From: an uncultured Bacteroidales bacterium
GTDB taxonomy: Bacteria > Bacteroidota > Bacteroidia > Bacteroidales > Paludibacteraceae
Direction of reading: 5' to 3'
DNA: 42,094 nucleotides
Assembly: GCA_937892015.1 (NCBI GenBank)
Contig: CALAUY010000027.1
Location: forward strand, 1 to 42,094
Shown here one piece after another: positions 8,353 to 17,000 of this stretch. The notes beneath the pieces were generated by a model, which was given only the letters and a program-made list of their open reading frames with translations, ran no database searches and was not told the DNA's origin. The number at the start of each line of letters is the position of its first letter. Positions within the stretch are counted from its first letter, which is position 1. Position numbers and translations under genes: made by a program.

Positions 8353-9750
8353 TTAGAACTCGGCGTTCTTCGGTGTGCGCGGGAAGGGGATGACGTCGCG
8401 GATGTTCTGCATGCCTGTTACGAAGAGCATCAACCGCTCAAAACCCAGACCGAAACCGGCATGAGGAGCAGCACCGAAACGGCGAGTATCCAAGTACCAC
8501 CACATGTCTTTCATGGGGATGTGGCGCAACTCAATCTCGTGCATCAACTTGTCGTAACTCTCCTCGCGAACCGAACCGCCGATAATCTCGCCAATCTGCG
8601 GGAACAGCACGTCCGTGCCCTGAACGGTCTTGCCGTCATCGTTGATTTTCATGTAGAACGCCTTAATCTCGCGCGGATAGTCGGTCATGATAACCGGTTT
8701 GCCAAAGTGCTCTTCTACCAAGTAGCGCTCGTGTTCGCTCGACAAATCATCTCCCCACTCGCAAGGGAACTCAAACTTCTTGCCGTTCTTCTTCGCCTCT
8801 TCGAGGATACGGATACCCTCGGTGTAAGGCAACCGGACAAAGTCCGTATCCACCACGCCACGCAGACGCTCTATCAGCCCTTTATCAACGAACTGGTTGA
8901 GGAACTCGAGGTCGTCCATGCAGTGGGTGAGCGCCCAACGAACGCAGTATTTGATGAAATCTTCCTCCAAGTCCATCAACTCTTTCTGGTCCATGAACGC
9001 AATCTCGGGCTCTATCATCCAGAACTCTGCCAAGTGGCGCGGCGTGTTCGAGTTCTCAGCACGAAACGTAGGACCGAACGTGTAAATCTTGCCCAATGCC
9101 ATCGCGCCCAACTCGCCCTCTAACTGACCCGACACGGTCAGACTGGTCATCTTACCGAAGAAGTCGTCCGAATAGTCGATATGTCCGTCCTCGTTGTATT
9201 GCAGTTTGTACAGGTTCTTCGTCGTCACTTGGAACATCTGTCCTGCACCCTCTGCATCGCTGGCGGTGATGAGCGGGGTGTGGAAATAGAAATACCCGTG
9301 CTCGTGGAAGTACGTGTGAATGGCCATGGCCATGTGGTGACGCATGCGAAAGACTGCCCCGAACGTGTTCGTACGAGGACGCAAATGTGCAATCGTGCGC
9401 AGGTACTCCATCGACAGACCTTTCTTCTGCAACGGATACTGCTCGGGGTCGACCGTGCCGTACACAACGATGCTGTCGGCCTGAATCTCGCTCGCCTGAC
9501 CCTTCCCCATACTCTCCACCAACGTGCCCTCACAGCAGATGCACGAACCCGTTGTCACCGGTTTGAGCGACTCTTCGCTGAACTTCGACGCGTCGGCCAC
9601 TATCTGGATATTCTTGATGGTACTGCCGTCGTTGAGGGCAATGAAACTCACGTTCTTGTTCCCACGACGACTGCGTACCCAGCCCTTCACACATATCTTC
9701 TCTCCATAATCGGTGCGCTTCAGCGCATCAACAATCACTGTTCTTTCCAT
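8353..9750 (-). CDS. asnS: Asparaginyl-tRNA synthetase
   Basis: Charges tRNA-Asn with asparagine in the cytoplasm. The 465-residue length is normal for bacterial AsnRS. The N-terminal OB-fold anticodon-binding domain (about 1-110) contains VKGWVRSRRGNKNVSFIALND. The class II catalytic core follows: motif 1 around HTPLITASDAEGAGQMF, motif 2 in FGPTFRAENSNTPRHLAEF, and motif 3 in HAGFGLGFERLMLF with its Arg. The C-terminus IRDVIPFPRTP is typical of AsnRS and AspRS. AsnRS rather than AspRS is indicated by GAGQMF and by the lack of the large AspRS insertion. It follows the ABM protein gene after a heptamer repeat and precedes the TonB receptor by 59 bases. Confidence 0.97.
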   Translation of the reverse strand: MERTVIVDALKRTDYGEKICVKGWVRSRRGNKNVSFIALNDGSTIKNIQIVADASKFSEESLKPVTTGSCICCEGTLVESMGKGQASEIQADSIVVYGTVDPEQYPLQKKGLSMEYLRTIAHLRPRTNTFGAVFRMRHHMAMAIHTYFHEHGYFYFHTPLITASDAEGAGQMFQVTTKNLYKLQYNEDGHIDYSDDFFGKMTSLTVSGQLEGELGAMALGKIYTFGPTFRAENSNTPRHLAEFWMIEPEIAFMDQKELMDLEEDFIKYCVRWALTHCMDDLEFLNQFVDKGLIERLRGVVDTDFVRLPYTEGIRILEEAKKNGKKFEFPCEWGDDLSSEHERYLVEEHFGKPVIMTDYPREIKAFYMKINDDGKTVQGTDVLFPQIGEIIGGSVREESYDKLMHEIELRHIPMKDMWWYLDTRRFGAAPHAGFGLGFERLMLFVTGMQNIRDVIPFPRTPKNAEF

Positions 9751-9772
9751 TAGTCTTTATTTCGTTTCTTTG

Positions 9773-9807
9773 AACTTTAAACTTTAAACTTTAAACTTTA
9801 AACTTTT
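9773..9807. repeat. 7-bp tandem repeat (AACTTTA)n between asnS and the ABM gene
   Basis: Five head-to-tail units of the heptamer AACTTTA, the last ending in an extra T. The array fills most of the gap between asnS and the gene to its right and reaches into that gene: the TAA stop (9791-9793) and the last codons (Phe-Lys-Val) of the ABM protein are made from the repeat. A change in unit number would shift or move this gene's end, because 7 is not divisible by three. Confidence 0.95.
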
Positions 9808-10087
9808 TGTCGTAGCGCTCAATCTTCAGGCCGTCTTTGGTCAGCGGACCTATCTGCGGCACGGCTGACATGAAATGCGGCGCGGCAGAGTGTTTCTCCA
9901 AGCACTCGTCGTTCTCCCATGACTCGCAGAACATAAACACTTGCGGGTTAGTGGTACTCCGGAAAAGGTCGTATCCTTTGCAGCCTTCATCTCGGCGTGA
10001 TTGCTCAACAAGCTCGTTGGTGATGGCCGTGAGTTGCTCGGCACTGACACCGTCCTTCAACTCGAAAAATGCATTCAATCTAATCAT
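9791..10087 (-). CDS. Antibiotic biosynthesis monooxygenase (ABM)-fold small protein
   Basis: A 98-residue protein of the dimeric alpha-beta barrel superfamily, ABM/YgiN type. It has the pattern MIRLNAFFELKDGV, then a helix, an EEGC-like turn (RRDEGCKGYDLF) and the strand VFMFCESWENDECLEKH ending in a C-terminal strand. E. coli YgiN is a quinol monooxygenase; others degrade haem or act on antibiotics, so the substrate cannot be given from sequence. The C-terminus KKFKV is encoded by a heptamer repeat that continues toward asnS. It lies 55 bases after the tautomerase gene, probably in the same transcript, and both are small enzymes often linked with redox or quinone chemistry. Confidence 0.82.
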   Translation of the reverse strand: MIRLNAFFELKDGVSAEQLTAITNELVEQSRRDEGCKGYDLFRSTTNPQVFMFCESWENDECLEKHSAAPHFMSAVPQIGPLTKDGLKIERYDKKFKV

Positions 10088-10142
10088 TGTGGTAATCCTC
10101 TTTATGGTACACTTTTGTATATTGTGGGTTACTTTTTTACGT

Positions 10143-10373
10143 TTACATTTCGTAGCCCGGCTTCTTGGCTAATTGGTCCATATTAAGCCTGATTTCCTTG
10201 TCATAGACTTCGTCTTTCCACTGCTCGGCAGGGATTTCCTGATAACTGATGGACACGAAATCTTCCGTCGCTTTAAGGTGCTTTTCTGCAACGTGCGTGA
10301 GGTCTTCAACAAAAGCCTCCATCTCTTTCTTCGTGAGATGCTTGGGGTAACATTTTACGCTGATGTGTGGCAT
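10143..10373 (-). CDS. pptA: 4-oxalocrotonate tautomerase family enzyme (PptA-like)
   Basis: A 76-residue member of the tautomerase superfamily. After removal of the initiator Met, the catalytic N-terminal Pro is exposed (MPHISVKCYP). Length and sequence follow E. coli PptA (YdcE), including the start PHI-KC-P and the end LAKKPGYEM. Such enzymes catalyse keto-enol tautomerisation; the physiological substrate of PptA is not established. A promoter reading leftward (-7 box 10426-10433) lies about 50 bases upstream of the start. The gene is the first of a leftward set with the ABM protein and perhaps asnS. Confidence 0.85.
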   Translation of the reverse strand: MPHISVKCYPKHLTKKEMEAFVEDLTHVAEKHLKATEDFVSISYQEIPAEQWKDEVYDKEIRLNMDQLAKKPGYEM

Positions 10374-10425
10374 AATTCCTAAATGTTATTGTGTGTTGTT
10401 GTTACTATTTTATTAAAACAGGGTG

Positions 10426-10456
10426 CAAAGTTACAAAAAAATTTTGATATATGCAA
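10426..10456 (-). promoter_or_regulatory. Promoter for the pptA transcript
   Basis: On the minus strand there is a -33 TTG (10454-10456) within TTGCATATATCA, 20 bases, and a -7 box TAACTTTG (10426-10433) followed by CACCC. This fits the Bacteroidota housekeeping promoter pattern TTG-N20-TAnnTTTG. The start site would be near 10419, about 45 bases before the pptA ATG. Confidence 0.8.
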
Positions 10457-10569
10457 ATTTTTGTTGCCGAAAATCACTTTTGCAATGCATTTTTGGAATC
10501 ACAATCCCCAAAATCCACCAAAAAACGACTCTTTTTGGCCACTAAACGCATTTTTTTTCGTCCTAACTC

Positions 10570-10600
10570 TTGCATAATTGAAAAAAAAGCAGTAACTTTG
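10570..10600 (+). promoter_or_regulatory. Promoter for pdxJ-exbB-exbD-tonB
   Basis: A -33 TTG (10570-10572, in TTGCATAAT), then 20 bases and a -7 box TAACTTTG (10593-10600) followed by CACCC. The stretch GCAGTAACTTTGCA is shared with several other promoters in the window. The start site would be near 10607, about 28 bases before the pdxJ start. It is divergent from the pptA promoter about 115 bases to the left; nothing else is evident in the AT-rich DNA between them. Confidence 0.82.
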
Positions 10601-10634
10601 CACCCGAATTTAGGAATAATATCCTAATTCAGTG

Positions 10635-11345
10635 ATGACGACGCTTTCGGTAAATATCAACAAAGTGGCAACGTTGCGCAATGCTCGTGGCGGCAATGTG
10701 CCGGATGTTGTGCGTTTTGCGCTGGACTGTGAGGCTTTTGGTGCGCAGGGCATCACTGTTCATCCTCGTCCGGACGAGCGTCATATTACGCGCGCAGACG
10801 TGTACGCACTCAAAGAGGTGTTGCATGTGGAGTTCAATATAGAGGGCTATCCATCGGACGACTTTGTGCAGTTGGTGACGGCCGTACGTCCGGCGCAAGT
10901 GACGTTAGTGCCGGATAGTCCCGAGCAACTGACGAGCAATCATGGTTGGGACACGTTGCGCCACCGGGCGTTCTTGACGGACGTGACGCATACGTTGCAC
11001 GAAGCGGGATGCCGCGTGTCCGTTTTTGTGGATGCCGAGCCGGCGATGGTGGAAGGAGCCATGCGATGCGGGGCTGACCGAGTGGAACTATATACGGGTC
11101 CGTATGCCGAGATGTTCCGTCACGACCCTGAGCGCGCCATCGCCGACTACCGAGAGGCGGCAGAGACGGCCAAACGAGCGGGACTCGGGCTTAATGCGGG
11201 GCACGACTTGTCGCTGGATAACCTAGCGCCTCTCGTGAGGGCGTTCCCATGGATAGACGAAGTGAGCATTGGGCACCAACTCATCGCCGATGCACTTTAT
11301 TTAGGAATAAAAGAAACGATTAAACAATACAAAGCACAGTTATGA
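10635..11345 (+). CDS. pdxJ: Pyridoxine 5'-phosphate synthase
   Basis: Condenses 1-deoxy-D-xylulose 5-phosphate with 3-amino-2-oxopropyl phosphate to give pyridoxine 5'-phosphate, the last ring-forming step of the DXP-dependent vitamin B6 pathway. The protein is a TIM barrel of 236 residues, the usual length. Visible family motifs are LSVNINKVATLRNARGG at the N-terminus, ITVHPRPDERHIT with the catalytic His, FNIEGYP with the catalytic Glu, LVPDSPEQLTS, and the C-terminal phosphate-binding region GHDLSLDNL plus SIGHQLIADALYLG. I chose the ATG at 10635; a GTG directly before it (10632) would add one residue. Its stop overlaps the exbB start as ATGA. Confidence 0.96.
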   Translation: MTTLSVNINKVATLRNARGGNVPDVVRFALDCEAFGAQGITVHPRPDERHITRADVYALKEVLHVEFNIEGYPSDDFVQLVTAVRPAQVTLVPDSPEQLTSNHGWDTLRHRAFLTDVTHTLHEAGCRVSVFVDAEPAMVEGAMRCGADRVELYTGPYAEMFRHDPERAIADYREAAETAKRAGLGLNAGHDLSLDNLAPLVRAFPWIDEVSIGHQLIADALYLGIKETIKQYKAQL

Positions 11346-12064
11346 ATCTGCTTCAAATTGATTTGACAGACACTATCAGTCAGGCTGCACTGACAGCTGA
11401 AGAGGTGGTTGCAGTAGCAACTCCCGAAGTGGCACACGATTCGATGAACCTCTGGACCATGGCGCAATACGGAGGCTGGATAATGGTCGTTTTGGCGTTG
11501 CTTCTTGCGTGGGGTATCTACCTTTTCGTAGAGCGTTTGGTAACTATCCACAAGGCGCAGAAAGAGGATAAGTCGTTTATGGACCGCATCAAGGATTACA
11601 TCCACGAGGGGCAGATAGACGAGGCACTCCGACTCTGCCACGAGAACGACACGCCATCATCGCGGATGGTGGAGAAAGGCATCACACGCATCGGTCGGCC
11701 GATGCAAGACGTGATGGTGGCCATCGAGAACGTGGGCAACCTTGAGGTGGCCAAACTGGAGAAGAACCTCGTTATCCTCGCCACGATTGCCAGTATCGCG
11801 CCGATGATTGGTTTCCTCGGAACGGTCATCGGTATGGTGCAAGTGTTCTATAATATGGCATCCACCAACAGCGGTGTCATCGAACTGTCCGCGCTCTCAG
11901 AAGGTATGTACCAAGCGATGGTGACAACCATTGGCGGTTTGATTGTGGGCATTCTCTGCATCTTTGCGTACAATTTCCTTGTGTCGCGCATCGACCGCGT
12001 GGTGCGTACGCTCGAAAGTCGCACCTTAGAGTTCCTCGACTTGCTCAACGAACCCGGAGCGTGA
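11342..12064 (+). CDS. exbB: ExbB/TolQ/MotA-family proton channel protein
   Basis: Inner-membrane subunit of the TonB energising motor. The 240-residue protein has the three-helix layout of the family: TM1 about 45-64, a cytoplasmic helical segment 70-140 (HEGQIDEALRLCHEN), TM2 about 144-170 (IASIAPMIGFLGTVIGMV, the typical glycine-rich motif) and TM3 about 192-213 (MVTTIGGLIVGILCIFAYN). The N-terminal 35 residues before TM1 are periplasmic and resemble those of other Bacteroidota ExbB proteins. It overlaps pdxJ by four bases (ATGA) and is 66 bases before exbD. The following exbD and tonB genes make assignment to the Ton rather than the Tol or flagellar system likely. Confidence 0.94.
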   Translation: MNLLQIDLTDTISQAALTAEEVVAVATPEVAHDSMNLWTMAQYGGWIMVVLALLLAWGIYLFVERLVTIHKAQKEDKSFMDRIKDYIHEGQIDEALRLCHENDTPSSRMVEKGITRIGRPMQDVMVAIENVGNLEVAKLEKNLVILATIASIAPMIGFLGTVIGMVQVFYNMASTNSGVIELSALSEGMYQAMVTTIGGLIVGILCIFAYNFLVSRIDRVVRTLESRTLEFLDLLNEPGA

Positions 12065-12086
12065 GAGAAGGGTAAAATCGTCAATC

Positions 12087-12124
12087 AATTGTCCAATTGT
12101 AAATAAATTGTCCAATCGTAAATA
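12087..12124. repeat. 19-bp tandem repeat in the exbB-exbD gap
   Basis: Two units of 19 bases (12087-12105 and 12106-12124) that differ at one base, built on AATTGTCCAATTGTAAATA. The same AATTGTC/CAATCGT wording recurs at about 22885-22950 and 37535-37640. The array ends nine bases before the exbD start region. Confidence 0.9.
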
Positions 12125-12130
12125 GTAAAG

Positions 12131-12541
12131 ATGGCACTCAAACGTAGAAATAAAGCAGAGGCAACCTTCTCGATGTCGTCGATGACTGACCTCATCTTCT
12201 TGCTCCTTATTTTCTTTGTGATGGCAAGCACCTTGGCAGCACCGAACGACATCAAGATTAACTTACCGACCTCGAAAGCGCAAACGAACACCCGACAAGT
12301 GGTGGCCAAAGTGTTTATCGACAATCTCGGCAACTACTCTGTGGCCGTAGGTAAGAGCAAACCCGTGCCTGTTGACCCTGAATTACTTGACCCCTATCTC
12401 TGCCAAATTCAGGAGCAAGATTCGACGATGTATATAGCCCTTCATGCCGACCAAGATATTGCTTACCGCGAAGTAGTGCACGTGCTTGATATCGCCAACC
12501 AACATCACATGAAACTCGTCATTGCGACGAAGAAAGAGTGA
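12131..12541 (+). CDS. exbD: ExbD/TolR-family biopolymer transport protein
   Basis: Second subunit of the TonB motor. The 136-residue protein has a short basic cytoplasmic N-terminus (MALKRRNKAE), one transmembrane helix at about 18-36 containing MTDLIFLLLIFFVMAS with the proton-carrying Asp20, and a periplasmic domain. The periplasmic part carries VFIDNLGNYSVAVG and a C-terminal YREVVHVLDIANQHHMKLVIATK, typical for the family. The stop overlaps the tonB start as GTGA. Many Bacteroidota operons have two exbD genes at this place; only one is present here. Confidence 0.94.
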   Translation: MALKRRNKAEATFSMSSMTDLIFLLLIFFVMASTLAAPNDIKINLPTSKAQTNTRQVVAKVFIDNLGNYSVAVGKSKPVPVDPELLDPYLCQIQEQDSTMYIALHADQDIAYREVVHVLDIANQHHMKLVIATKKE

Positions 12542-13368
12542 AGAACGACAGCAAAATATGGGGCATCGCGGCTGCCATTCTCGGGATGGTGCTGCTCTTT
12601 TTGTTCCTCTGGTTCTATTACCTTGACGCACCTTTCGTGCCCGAAGAAGAGGGCATAGAGGTGGCGTTGGGCGATTACGTAGAGGGAGGTGCCGACACGT
12701 ACGAGCCCTCGGAGATGCCTCCTGAAGTTGTGACACCCACCCCACCCGCTCCTGCTGCTCCATCGTCGAACGACATGATGGTGCAAGACGACGATGAGTC
12801 GTTGGCGCTGCAAAAACAAGCGGAAGAAGAGCGCCGACGGAAAGCGGCAGAAGAGGCGGAGCGCCTCAAACAACAGCAAGAAGAGCAGGCACGATTAGAG
12901 GCCGAGCGATTGGCCAAAGAACAAGCCGCGGCAGAGAAAGCAGCCAAAGAGCAGGCTGCTAAAGATAAGGCGCAGAACCTGATGGCGGGTAAGTTCGGTA
13001 ACACCGGCACAACGTCCGGTTCGGGCAACACGTCGGGCGAGTCGCAACAAGGCTCGACGTCGGGCAATCCGGCGAGTGCGGGCAACGGAAAAGGACCGAA
13101 AGTGAGTCTTGCCGGGCGTAACCTACGCGGCAATCTGGCAATGCCGGGTTACAACACCAATGATGAGGGTATAGTGGTTGTCAGCATCCGCGTCAACGCG
13201 GCAGGGAAGGTGATAGAGGCAAAGAAAGGACAGGGGACGAACACGTCCAACGAGGCACTTATCAACGCTGCGATCAATGCTGCCAAACAGGCAACTTTCT
13301 CGCCCGCTGAATCGGCCGACGCGCCCGATGTGTTCGGCACTATCACGTACGATTTCACTACTAAATAA
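12538..13368 (+). CDS. tonB: TonB family protein
   Basis: Periplasm-spanning partner of ExbB-ExbD that transmits energy to outer-membrane receptors. The 276-residue protein starts with GTG inside the exbD stop. It has one N-terminal membrane anchor (about 8-28), an acidic Pro-rich stretch (40-75), a long charged helix rich in Ala, Glu, Lys and Gln (about 86-150), a Gly/Ser/Asn linker (about 153-190), and a C-terminal TonB-type domain with RNLRGNLAMPGY, GIVVVSIRVNAAGKVIEAK and a final FGTITYDF strand. The charged middle resembles TolA, but the C-terminal pattern is that of Bacteroidota TonB proteins. It would serve the receptor at 4619-8293, among others. Confidence 0.88.
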   Translation: MKNDSKIWGIAAAILGMVLLFLFLWFYYLDAPFVPEEEGIEVALGDYVEGGADTYEPSEMPPEVVTPTPPAPAAPSSNDMMVQDDDESLALQKQAEEERRRKAAEEAERLKQQQEEQARLEAERLAKEQAAAEKAAKEQAAKDKAQNLMAGKFGNTGTTSGSGNTSGESQQGSTSGNPASAGNGKGPKVSLAGRNLRGNLAMPGYNTNDEGIVVVSIRVNAAGKVIEAKKGQGTNTSNEALINAAINAAKQATFSPAESADAPDVFGTITYDFTTK

Positions 13369-13400
13369 GAAAATCGCAACATTATCATAAATCAAAAGGT

Positions 13401-13928
13401 ATGAATTACTTGTTTCTCTCAACGGGTTTCGAAGAGATTGAGGCCCTGACAACAGTTGACTTACTTCGTCGTGCCAACGTGCCGCTCACGACCGTCTCAT
13501 GCGAAGAAGAACAAATGGTTTGCGGTTCGCACCATATTCGGGTGGAGGCTGACAAACATCACACTGATTGCGATTTTACGGACGCGGAGATGCTCATCCT
13601 CCCGGGCGGTTCACGCCGTCTCGGTGAGTTCGATTGGTTGTGCGACCTGCTCGTCCGTCATAATAACGCCGGCAAACCTATTGCCGCAATCTGCGCCGCG
13701 CCGTCTATTCTCGGCGAACTGGGCATCTTGAAGGGTAAGCAAGCCACGTGTTATCCTGGTTTTGAGGGCTATTTGGGCGATGCGTATATCGGTGGACTGG
13801 TCGTTGAATCGAAGAATATCATCACGGCGAAAGGTCCCGGGCTGTCGGCTGATTTCGCGTTCTGCCTGATTGAGCATCTCGCCGGTGCCGAAGTGGCTGA
13901 TGCGGTATATGATGCCGCACAGTACTAA
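13401..13928 (+). CDS. DJ-1/PfpI family protein (YajL/ThiJ-like)
   Basis: A 175-residue flavodoxin-like protein of the DJ-1 superfamily. Conserved residues are Glu14 in FEEIEA, LPGG at 67-70 (oxyanion region), the nucleophile elbow Cys98 in AICAAP, YPGFE, and ITAKGPG near the C-terminus, all as in DJ-1 and E. coli YajL. Reported roles for this group include protection against oxidative and glyoxal stress; the exact reaction is debated, so I give only the family. It begins 32 bases after tonB behind an AAAAGG ribosome site and may be the last gene of that operon. A strong hairpin follows. Confidence 0.9.
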   Translation: MNYLFLSTGFEEIEALTTVDLLRRANVPLTTVSCEEEQMVCGSHHIRVEADKHHTDCDFTDAEMLILPGGSRRLGEFDWLCDLLVRHNNAGKPIAAICAAPSILGELGILKGKQATCYPGFEGYLGDAYIGGLVVESKNIITAKGPGLSADFAFCLIEHLAGAEVADAVYDAAQY

Positions 13929-13946
13929 CCGAACCAAAACAAAGCA

Positions 13947-13980
13947 TCAAGGCGGCTGAAATGGCCGCCTTGACTTGTTT
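13947..13980. terminator. Bidirectional terminator between the DJ-1 gene and the T9SS surface-protein gene
   Basis: A perfect 10-bp stem (13947-13956 TCAAGGCGGC with 13964-13973) around a seven-base loop, followed by T-rich DNA on the right (CTTGTTT) and on the left when read on the minus strand (GCTTTGTTTTGG). The two genes converge here, so it can end both transcripts. Confidence 0.82.
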
Positions 13981-14015
13981 AGATTGTGTTTGTTTGTGTA
14001 TTTGTTGATGTCGGT

Positions 14016-17000
14016 TTAGTGCAACACTTTGATGAGGCTGTTCTCGCTGCGGACGATATACATGCCGTGCGGTAGAGCCTCGAACGAGAAATCGCTGTTG
14101 GTGGTGGTCATCAACTGTCCGTTGGCGGAGAAGATTTTCACCCACACGCCACGCGGGTTGTTCAAGTAGTCTCCCTGTACGATAAGTCCCTCTTCTTCAG
14201 TCGTTTCCAAGTCGGTCGTGTTGAGTACCTTGACGATATATTTCGCTTGGTTGATATAGTCGCTGACGGTGAACGTGACGCCGTAATGCGTGTCGCTGAA
14301 ATCGACCACCGCGCCACTCTCGGGAGTGACGAAACAGCGGCTGTCAGACAGGGTCGCTTGTACGGTGATGGCACTGAGGTCTGTCTGTTTGGGCATTCTC
14401 ACCGTAATGGTCTTGTTCACTTGGTCAATCTCGCCACTCGTGCCGTTAGCCGTGAACTGTGTAATCTGGAGCGTGGGCAGGGTGACTGTAGAGGTGGCGG
14501 TTGTTGTGAGGTACGAGATGATGTTGTCGAACAGCTTCTTGCCGTCGGCGGAGAGGTTGGCTGTTGAGCCGATGCCGATGGGCAGACTCAAGTACTTGTA
14601 GCCGCCACGCATACCGGCAGGAATCTCGTGGATGAACGTCTGCAGAGCTCCTTCATCATCGTAGTTGTCGCCACGTTTGGGTGCCACTGCGAGGGCGATA
14701 GTGCCGGCATAACTAACCTCAGCGGGCATCAGACCCTTGTTGTCGCTGACGGCTGTCAGCAGCGTCACGGCGTTAGTACTTGACCCGTCTTGCGAGGCGT
14801 GGGTCGTCAGGCCGTTGAAGATAGGATGCGAACTTTCACGGACAATCATCTCTTTGTTGTTGATACTGCCATTGTCGGGATTACCCCAACCCAGGCGCGT
14901 CTTTGAGTACGTGAACACTTTCATGTTCAGCACGGGCTTGTTCAGGGACTTGATGATGCCCAAGACCTCTTGGTCGGTGGCATCCACATCCTCAGAGATG
15001 ATGATGGCATCGTAGTTGCTGTATTGAGCGTTGTCGGCCATCTCGCCGGATGCCGGCCGCGCAAAATAGCCGTATTTGCCGCTGCCGGTGATGTAGGTAT
15101 AGAGTCCGTTGTCCTCTTTGTTTTTGAAGAGAACGAGCAGTGTGGGCTTACCGGGGAGAACGGTTGGCTGATCGTTCTTGACGGTCACTGTTCCTTCAAT
15201 CGTGTTTCCACCATCAACGCTCACGGTGTACGGGTAGATGCCCGTTTGCGTCGGAGTGCCGCTCAACGTCAGCGTGTGGTTGGCCGTATCTTTCGCGAAC
15301 GTCAGGCCCGGGATAGAGCCGGTGAACGTGACTGCCGCCATGTCGGTGGCGTAACAACGGAAACTGACGGGGCGGATGGCCGTGTTGGCAAAAACACTCA
15401 TCGTCAGGTTGTTCGTTGTGCACTCCACTTTCGTATCGACACTGAAAGAGCCACTGATATTGGTTACGATATTGTTCGTTGAGTCTTTAGCGGAGATGGT
15501 GTAACTGTACGTACCCACAGGGCATTTGGCCGTGCCTTGCAGCGTCAGTGTGTCGCCACCTTGCGAGTCGCTGCCTGTTTTCGTGAGCGTGAAGCCCGTC
15601 GCTACATTGCCGTTCCACACAAGCTCTGCATCGCTGATGCGGTTCTTCAGGTAGTAACGTATCGGCTTGATGGATGCCGTCTGATAGACGACTTGTGCCG
15701 TGTCGTTACCGCTCAAATGCTTCAGTTTGGGCACGTATGCCACACGCAGCGAGAAGCCGTAAAACTCATTGTTGCTTCCACCGACACCTCTCACCTCTAT
15801 CACGTGCTCGCCGGTTGAGATATTGAACCGGCGAATACTGGCCGTGCTCGACAAGGTCATTGTCTGCTTTACGCCGTCAACGTACACCTCGAAATGCTTA
15901 CCTTTACTTTCTGTCGCGTTGTTGTCGCGTCCGTAGAACGAGAATTGGTCGTAACCGCGGATATGGAACTTATAGTAGCCGTCGTTCAGCAGTTTATGTA
16001 TGGCCGAACTGCCGGCTTGGAACTCATCGGTGGCAGACATCGTGTAGTTCGATTTCGATGTGCTCGTTTCCATCTCGAACCAACCGTCCGTTGCTTGGCA
16101 GTGATATTGACTGATGGAGGTAGTGATGCCGCTCGATTTCTGAATAGGCGTGGTTGTTACCGTGAGGTTGTTGTCGTTGTCGAACGACGAGTAGTACACC
16201 TCGTACTCGCGGCCACTGAACGTTGACAGTGTTCCGCCATATCCGCCCATGATGACCGGCGACTCGTATATCTCTGTCTCGTGGATGCTCAGTGTCGTCG
16301 ATGGGGGGGTGACGGGGGTGGTGTCGGGCGGATTGACCGGCGGATTGACCGGCGTGGTATCGTTCTGTTGCGAGAACTGGATGGTGTACGTCTGCGTAGT
16401 GGTGCCGTCCCCTGCCGTCACTAACACAGATGCCTGTCCCGTCATGCTCGTTGCTTGCGTTATGGTCGCAGTGGCAACGCTCCGCGTCGGAGTGGCACTG
16501 ACAACCGGCAGGGCTGTCTGTGTTGAGGGCACGGTGTATGAGTAACTGTACGTGTTTGCCGAGAAACCGGAGATGGTCGTGCCGTCAACTTTGAGGTCAT
16601 TGAGTGTAGCATCTGTCAAAGAGTCTGCCGGCGTGGGGGGATTAGTGCCACCCCCGGCCACAGTAACTGTTAAATCAACAATATAAAATGTTTGCCCTGA
16701 ACCAAACGTTAAACTACCCGAAGTGAGGAAAGTATTGGTGGTAGAATCGAACTTTTTTACTTGACGATACATTCGGATTGTTTGAGTCCCTGACGGAATA
16801 TTCACACTCACATTATTGTCGGAACAACTGCCGGCATATCCGGAAAAATTCACCAACATTGAACCACTGACGTTTGTTGCGGATGGCGATGTGGTGTTCC
16901 AGAATAGAAATGCTTCATCCTTAGCGGAAGTATTGTTTGTTGTTCCGTGCACTTCCAACCCCGTTATTCCACCTGCACATTTCACTTCTGTATAGTATTC

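Noticed and set aside
12538..13368. TolA rather than TonB
   Set aside because: The charged middle is TolA-like, but the C-terminal strand pattern and the ExbB-ExbD context fit TonB; no TolB or Pal follows.
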